A stretch of 64,000 bases of DNA from assembly GCA_963693285.1 (NCBI GenBank), contig OY848918.1, positions 2,549,501 through 2,613,500 on the forward strand. Direction: 5' to 3'. Source of the stretch: Xestospongia muta. Lineage: Eukaryota; Porifera; Demospongiae; Haplosclerida; Petrosiidae. This document shows positions 57,601 through 64,000 of this stretch, piece after piece; within the stretch, counting starts at the first letter, position 1, and every line of letters begins with the position of its first letter. The notes beneath the pieces were generated by a model, which saw only the letters and a program-made list of their open reading frames with translations, ran no database searches and was not told where the DNA came from. The position numbers were made by a program, and so were the translations under genes.

Positions 57601-60600
57601 TTCAACAATCACATACAACAATACAATAAACCTATGAAATAAAGTTAATTATATACACACACATAGTCAATTTTAGCATTGCCAGGCATAGTTTGTATGC
57701 CAGACAAAACACATTATTTAAATTAGGACTAATAAAAGTTGTGAATGTAATATTATATACTAGTGTTGACAACCCTTACCATCTATACAAATCAATATAA
57801 GAGAGATCATCATAAAATTAGGAACAGAGATGAAGAGAGACATATGAAAATGTCAAATAATAAACGTAGTAAATGTAATACAAAATTTGACAACACTTAC
57901 CCACTATATAAGTCAATAGAGATCATTACACAAAGAAAGCATTATGAAAAAAAGAAAAAATGGCAAGTAATAAAAGTTGTGACTGTAACACTAGATTTGA
58001 TGACACTGGCTATACAGGTACAATATAGGTATATATTAATATCACATTAAGAACAGAGATAAAGAGATTTATACAAAAATGGAAACAGTTAAATAACAAA
58101 AGTAATGAACGTAATATAGATTTGATGACACTTACCGGCTATACAAGTACAATATAGGTATAGATTATCATCAGATTAAGAAAATAAATAAAAAGAGCCA
58201 TACAAAAAGTCAAATAATAATAAAAGTAGTGATTGTAATACTAGATTTGGTGACACTTACCCCCTATACAAGTACAATATGGGTATAGATTATCACATTA
58301 AAAATAGAGACAAAGAAAGCCATATGAAAAAGTTGAATAATAAAAGTAGTGAATGTAATACTAGATTTGATGACACTTACCCTCTATACAAGTACAATAT
58401 GGGTATAGATTATTATTACATTAAGAATAGAGATGAAGAGAGCCATATGAATAAGTTGAATAATAAAAGTAGTGAATGTAATATTAGATTTGATGATGCT
58501 TACCATCTATAAAAGTACAATAGCAGTATATATTATCATCATATTAGGAACAGAGATGAAGATAAAGCCAATATGAAAAAGGAAAAAAAGTTGAATAATA
58601 AAAGTAATGAATGTATTACTAGATTTGATGACACTTACATCATCCTATAAATGTACAATATAGGTATAGATTTTCATCACATTAGGAACAGAGATGAAGA
58701 GAACCATAAGAAAATGTTGAATAATAAAAGTAGTCAATCTAATACTAAATTTGATAACACTTACCGACTATACAAACACAATAATTATGGGTATAGATTT
58801 TGTCACATTTGGAATAGAAATGAAGAGAGCCATACAAAATTGAAAACAGTTGAATAACATAAGTAGTGATTGTAATACTAAATTTGATGACACTTACCAA
58901 CTATACAAGTACAATATTATGTATAGATTATTATCATATTAGGAACAAAGGTGAAGATAAAGCCAATATGAAAAAGGAAAAAAAAGTTGAATAATAAAAA
59001 GTAGTGAATTTAATACTAGATTTGATGACACTTACTTCATCCTATAAATGTACAATATAGGTATAGATTATCATCATGTTAGGAAGAAAGGTGAAGATAA
59101 AGCCAATGTGAAGAAGAAAAAAGTTGAATAATAAAAGCAGTGAATGTAATACAAGATTTGATGACACTTACCAACTATGCAAGTACAATATAGGTATTGA
59201 TTATTATCACATATGAGCAGAAATAAAAAAGCCATTTGAAAATGGAAAAAGTCAAATAATAAAGTTAGTGAATGTGATACTAGATTTGATGACCCTTACC
59301 CTCTATACAAGTACAATATGGGTATGGATTATCATCACATTAGAAACAGAGATGAAGATAAACCCAATATGAAAATGTTAAATAATAAAAGTAGATTAAT
59401 AAAAGTAGTGAATGTAATACTAGATTTGATGACACTTACCACCTACGTAAGTACAATATAGTTATTGATTATCATCACATTAGAAAAGAAATAAAAAACC
59501 CATATGAAAATGGAAAAAGTTGAATAATAAAAGTAGTGAATGTATTACTAGATTTGATGACACTTACCACCTATATAAGTATGATATAGGTATAGATTAT
59601 CATCATGTTCAAACAGAAATAGAAAAGCCATATGAAATTGGAAAAAGTCGAATAATAAGTAAATGTAATACCAGATTTAATGAAACTTACCCTCTACACA
59701 AGTACAATACAGGTACAGATTATCATCACATTAGGAACAGAAATGAAGATAAAGCCAATGTGAAAAAGAAGTAAAGTTGATAATAAAAGTAGCAAATGTA
59801 ATACTAAATTTGATGACACTTACCACCTATGTAAGTACAATATAGGTATTGATTATCGTCACATTAGAAAAGAAATAAAAAACCCATATGAAAAAGAAAA
59901 AAAGTTGATTAATAAAAGTAATGAACATTATACTAGATTTAATGACACTTACCGGCTACACAAGAACAATATAAGTATAAATTATTTCACATTAGGAACA
60001 GAGATGAAGAAAGCCATAAGAAAAAGGAAAACGTCAACAATAAATTATTGAATATAATATTAGATTTGATGACACTTACCCTCTATACAAGTACAATATA
60101 GGTATAAATTATCATCACATTAAGAACAGAGAGGAAGATAAAGACCGTTTGAAAAAGGATAAAAGGTGAATAATAAAAAAAAGTGAATGCAATACTAGAT
60201 TTGATGACACTTACCACCTATACAAATACAATATAGGTATAGATTATCATCATATTACAAATAGAGATGAAAAGAACCATAAGAAAATGGAAAAAGTCAA
60301 ATAATAAAAAAAGCAAATGCAATACTAGATTTGATGACACTTACCGGCTACACAAGAACAATATAATTATAAATTATATCACATTAGGAATAAAGATGAA
60401 GAGAGTCATAGGAAAAAGGAAAACGTCAACAGTAAATTAGTGAATGTAATGCTAGATGTTATAACACTTACCTGGTATACAAGTAAAAATAGGTATAGAT
60501 TATTATCACATCAGCAACAGATATAAAAAGAGACATAAGAACATTTAAAAAGTTAGGGAATAAAGTAATGAATGTAATACTAAATTTGATAACACTTACC

Positions 60601-63114
60601 CACTATATGATAACAATATTATTATTATGTTAGGAATAGAGATGAAGAGATACATAGGAAAATGTTGAATAATAAAAGCAGTATATGTAATATTAGATTT
60701 GATAATACTTACCAGCTATACAAGTATAATGTACGAATTGATTATCATCATATCAGGAACAGATTTGGAGAGAGACAATCAAAAATAGGAAATTTTGAAA
60801 AAAAGTAATAAAAATAATTTGATAACACTTACCGGCTATAAAAGTACAATATAGGCATAGATTATCATCATAATAAGAATAGAGATAAAGGGAGCCATGC
60901 ATAAAGTCAAATAATAAAAGTAATGCATGTAATACTAGATTTGATGACACTTACTTCGTCCTATACAAGTACAATATAGATAGAAATTATCGTCATATTA
61001 GAAACAGAGATGAAAAGTTGAACAATAAAGTAGTGAATGTAAAACTAGATTTGATGACACTTACTTTAGCCTATACAAGTACAAAATAGATATAGATTAT
61101 CATTTCATTAGGAACAGAGATGAAGAGAGCCATATTAAAATGGAATACGTCAAATAATGAACATACTGAATGTGATCTTAGATTTAATGACACTTACCAT
61201 CTTTACAAGTACAATATAGGAGGTATCAATTGTCATCATATTAGGGTCAAAGACCAAAAGAACCATATGAAAATGGAGTAAGTAGAATAGTGAATATAAT
61301 ATTAGATTTAAAACATTTACAATCTATACAAGTATAATTTTGGTATAGATTATCGTCACAATAGAACAGAGATAGAAATCAATAAAAAATGGAAAAGTCG
61401 AATAATTAAAGTAGTTAATACAATCCTACATATGACGATGCTTACCCTCTATGCAAGTACAATATAGGTATAGATTATCACCACATTAGAACAGAGTTAA
61501 AAGCAATACAAAAATGGAAAAAGTTGAATAATAAAAGTAGTGAATATAATACTAGATTTGATGATGCTTACCCTCTATGAAGTACAATATAGGTATAGAT
61601 TATCATCAAAGTAGATAAAAGTCGTATAAAAATCAAAAAAATTTTACTAGATTTAATGATACTTACTGACTATATAAGTACAATATAGGTATAGATTATT
61701 ATAACAATAGGAACGGAAACGAAGTATATGAAAAAGGAAAAAATAATAAGTGAATGTATTACTAAATTTGATGACCACTTACTTTCTATACAAGTACAAT
61801 GTAAATTATGATCATGTTAAGAACAGAGATGAGAGGAATATGAAAACGTTGAATAATACAATAGTGAATATAACACTAGATTTGACAACACTTACCAGCT
61901 ATACAAGTACAATAGAGATAGAGAATATCGTCACATTAGTAACAGAGAATACAAAAATGAAAAAAGTCAAATAATAAAAATAGTGGATGCAATATTAGAT
62001 TTGATGACACTTACCGGCTATACAAGTAAAATATAGGCATAAATTATCATTGCATTAGAAGCAGATATGAAGAGAGACATGTGAACAAGGAAAAGTCAAC
62101 AATAAAAGCAGTGAATGTAATACTAAATTTGATGATACTTACCCCCTATACAAGTAAAAAATACAGGTATAGATTATCATTATATTAGGAAGAAAGATGA
62201 AGAGAGACATACAAAAATGTTGAATAATAAAAGTAGTATATGTAATATTAGATTTGACAATACTTACTGGCTATAAAAGTACAATGTAGGTATAGATTAT
62301 CATCACATTATGAACAGAGATGAAGAGAGACATATGAAAATGTTGAATAATAAAAGCAGTATATGTAATATTAGATTTGATAATACTTACCCTCTATACA
62401 AATACAATATTATTATCACATTAGGAATAGAGATAAAGAGAGCCATATCAAAAGTTTTTATAATAAAGGTAGTGAACGTAATACTACATTTGATGACACT
62501 TACCAGCTATACAAGTACAATATAGGTATAGATTATCAACATATTAGGAACAAAGATGAAGAGAGACATACATAAAGTCAAATAATAAATAGAGTGAATG
62601 TAATATTAGACTTAATGACACTTACTTCATCCTATACAAGTACAATATAGGTAGAAATTATCATCATATTAGGAACAGAGATGAAAAGAGCCATATATAA
62701 AAATAGAATAATGAAGTAGTGAATACAATACTAGATTTGTTGACACTTACTTCAACCTATACGAATATAATATAGATATCATCTCATTAGTAACAGAGAT
62801 GAAAAGAACCATAGAAAATGTCAAGTAGTGAAATCTAATACTAAATTTTATTATACTTACCTTCTATATAAATACAATATAGGTATAGATTATCATCACA
62901 TTAGGAACAGAAATAAAAAAGCCATATGAAATGGGAAAAAGTCAAATAATAAAAAGTGATTGTAATACTAGATTTGATGACACTTACCCTCTATATAAGT
63001 ACAATATAGGTATAGATTATCATCACATTAGGAACAGAGATGATCATCATAAAAAAGGTCAAGTCAAATAATAAAAGTAATGAATATAATATTAGATTTG
63101 ATGACACTTACCTT
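54668..63114 (-). CDS. ZU5 / death-fold gene preceded by a micro-exon array
   Basis: The downstream part is firm and phase-consistent: 57082-57084 (GCT), 56919-56952, 56651-56758, 55892-56601, 55699-55839, 55456-55651, 55366-55413 and 54668-55026. The 710-base exon encodes a divergent ZU5-like domain (FCWEEYGLRLHSS, GHFKFPKGTTLASAVYAISV, LEIQHCVNL, LPYEFILLDGG). The last exon encodes a helical death-fold-like domain (DLPKTSLVKLAEEMF, SAGLINREVQ, FEAGMSFKKDH). The first placed exon is only three bases and enters in phase 0. Upstream lie 42 further 3- or 6-base candidate exons (57780-63114), all open in phase 0. The true start is not resolved: an ATG at 63861-63863 opens a 13-codon frame (MADSGSGSKEDKA), but its donor is phase 1. 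Inferred role: cytosolic death-fold adaptor with a modular N-terminus. Confidence 0.6.
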
Positions 63115-63175
63115 CTATGCAAGTTATACAGTTTATAATCACATTATGAACAGAGATAAAATATAAAAAAGATAA
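57740..63175 (-). repeat. tandem array of about 44 mini-intron units with 3- or 6-base micro-exons
   Basis: The mean unit is about 125 bases (95-140). On the minus strand each unit ends CTTGTATAG, then 3 or 6 variable bases, then GTAAGTGTCATC. Positions (lower coordinate) and sense bases: AGG 58381, 59300, 59691, 60080, 61446, 61572, 62391, 62988; CCG 58136, 59953, 60345, 60833, 62015; GTG 59440, 59568, 59824, 60215; ATG 57780, 58504, 61198; CTG 60713, 61896, 62504; TTG 58898, 59172; TGG 57901, 60600; GGG 58261, 62143; AAG 62861, 63112; TCG 58765; TCA 61667; CCA 62268; AAA 61783; ATT 61321; GATGAT 58639; GATGAA 59036, 62626; GACGAA 60955; GCTAAA 61065; GTTGAA 62751. Two units are damaged: near 58005 the donor is shortened to GTGTCA, and at 60472 the acceptor AG became AC, leaving CAG directly against GTAAGT. 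Confidence 0.93.
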
Positions 63176-64000
63176 AACAAGGAATTATAAATTGTAAAAA
63201 CAATGACTGTAATATTATTTGTGTAGTCAAACACTTTAAGTTGATGTATGATATGTTAAGATATTTTGACAAATTAATAAAAGTTAATTTAGAGGCTCTG
63301 AGAGGATTCCTAATTTAATTTAATATTTCTAATTTTGAAACAACCATTGATCACTCAAATAGTATTATGGTCATGTTTAATGTAAGATGGTCTGCTGTAA
63401 TGATCTTGGTACCAAGAATCTATTTTAGGCAGGTACATATCTATGATATGATAATCCACTTGAGAACAAATGAACTTATGACATCCATCATTTGCTCATG
63501 TAAATTATCTACATTGTGATCACACATGTTGATAGTATAATGATTTCGTTCACTTGCTGTTGATAATGTTGAATGATAAGGCTTCCTTGAGTAATAAATT
63601 TGGCCATAGTGTCTAATTACTTAGTGTGAATAACGCCAAAATTATGATATATATTTCTCAATAGTTGGAAAAAGTAATTTGTATTGAATTGGAGGGCTTT
63701 TTCTATTGAAGAGATGTTTATACTACTTTATATCTATAAACCTATACAGTAAACCTTGAATCTATTAATCCTAAAACTAAGTTTTCTAACACAGTGGGAT
63801 GCAGCATTCCATTAGTGGTTAACTTGCTTTATCTTCTTTAGAGCCTGAACCAGAGTCAGCCATGATACTCCTACCAAAGAACCGGATATATATAGCCTAA
63901 TTATTATAATATGAATCATTCATTATTTTGTAATTTTATCTATTACGTGAGTACAATGAAATAACCTGCAATACAAGGTTAAAGAAGGGTTAAAATGAAC
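63176..64000. other. upstream flank of the array
   Basis: AT-rich. On the minus strand an ATG at 63863 opens a short frame (MADSGSGSKEDKA) ending at a weak GTTAAC donor. No phase-0 link to the array could be established. Confidence 0.4.

Noticed and set aside
57763..62525. Plus-strand ORFs across the tandem array with recurring peptides containing NNKSSECNTRFDDTYP
   Set aside because: They are short readings through the satellite. The unit length is not a multiple of three, so the frame is lost between units, and the conserved feature is the minus-strand splice signals.
57740..63175. CRISPR-like array (repeats with variable spacers)
   Set aside because: The variable parts are only 3-6 bases, units are tandem and degenerate, and all neighbours are intron-rich animal genes.
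63825..63863. MADSGSGSKEDKA as the first exon of the micro-exon gene
   Set aside because: Its only donor (GTTAAC) leaves phase 1, which would bring stops in the micro-exons. It is kept only as an unproven candidate.

Overview
The window looks like nuclear DNA of a marine demosponge. Amphimedon queenslandica is my best guess; that is inference from gene content and style, with no database check. The DNA is AT-rich and very compact. Nearly every gene is cut by many short introns (about 45-140 bases) with GTAAGT-like donors. Two housekeeping genes are clearly animal-like: LEO1 (Paf1 complex) and SRPRA (signal recognition particle receptor alpha). They sit inside a dense field of receptor and death-fold genes. 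I built gene models by joining open reading frames at AG/GT sites and checking intron phase across each whole gene. Models described as phase-consistent close without a stop.

Layout, left to right. 151-3014 (-): immunoglobulin (Ig) receptor, cut by the window edge. It is head-to-head with 3242-12044 (+), a complete 23-exon Ig/fibronectin III (FN3) receptor whose middle was built by repeated duplication of a two-exon Ig module. 12560-13445 (-): small single-pass membrane protein. 13509-16145 (-): LEO1. 16221-19248 (+): SRPRA, 75 bases from the LEO1 start. 19602-20737 (-): short death-domain gene. 20917-25596 (-): large fusion gene with SH3, MLK-like pseudokinase, coiled coil, ZU5, UPA-like region and two death domains. 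25316-28101: recent 1.4-kb tandem duplication carrying broken 5' ends of that gene and decayed copies of the last SRPRA exon. 28339-29273: decayed hAT-like element. 30030-33991 (-): second copy of the first Ig receptor, crossed by an assembly gap and carrying frameshifts and an inserted MITE. 34660-36705: decayed genes. 37329-40702 (-): Ig/FN3 receptor with a tyrosine tail fitting the ITAM and ITIM consensus. 41613-42998 (-): its truncated tandem copy. 44131-51125 (-): UNC5-like receptor with ectodomain, membrane segment, ZU5, UPA-like region, death domain and CARD-like domain. 52518-53496: receptor remnant broken by a triple hairpin element. 54668-63114 (-): ZU5/death-fold gene whose 5' part runs into a 5.4-kb tandem array.

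The most striking object is that array (57740-63175). It has about 44 units of roughly 125 bases. Read on the minus strand, each unit is a complete mini-intron. The 3' splice site (ATAG) and the next 5' splice site (GTAAGT) are separated by exactly 3 or 6 bases. The flanks are conserved; the 3-6 bases between them vary. All 42 intact units are open in phase 0, the phase required by the next exons of the downstream ZU5/death-fold gene. This reads as an array of one- and two-codon micro-exons.

Taken together the region looks like an innate-immunity or allorecognition neighbourhood: tyrosine-motif Ig receptors, a ZU5/death receptor and cytosolic ZU5/death adaptors, diversified by tandem duplication, exon exchange, truncation and mobile elements. 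No rRNA, tRNA or CRISPR was recognised.
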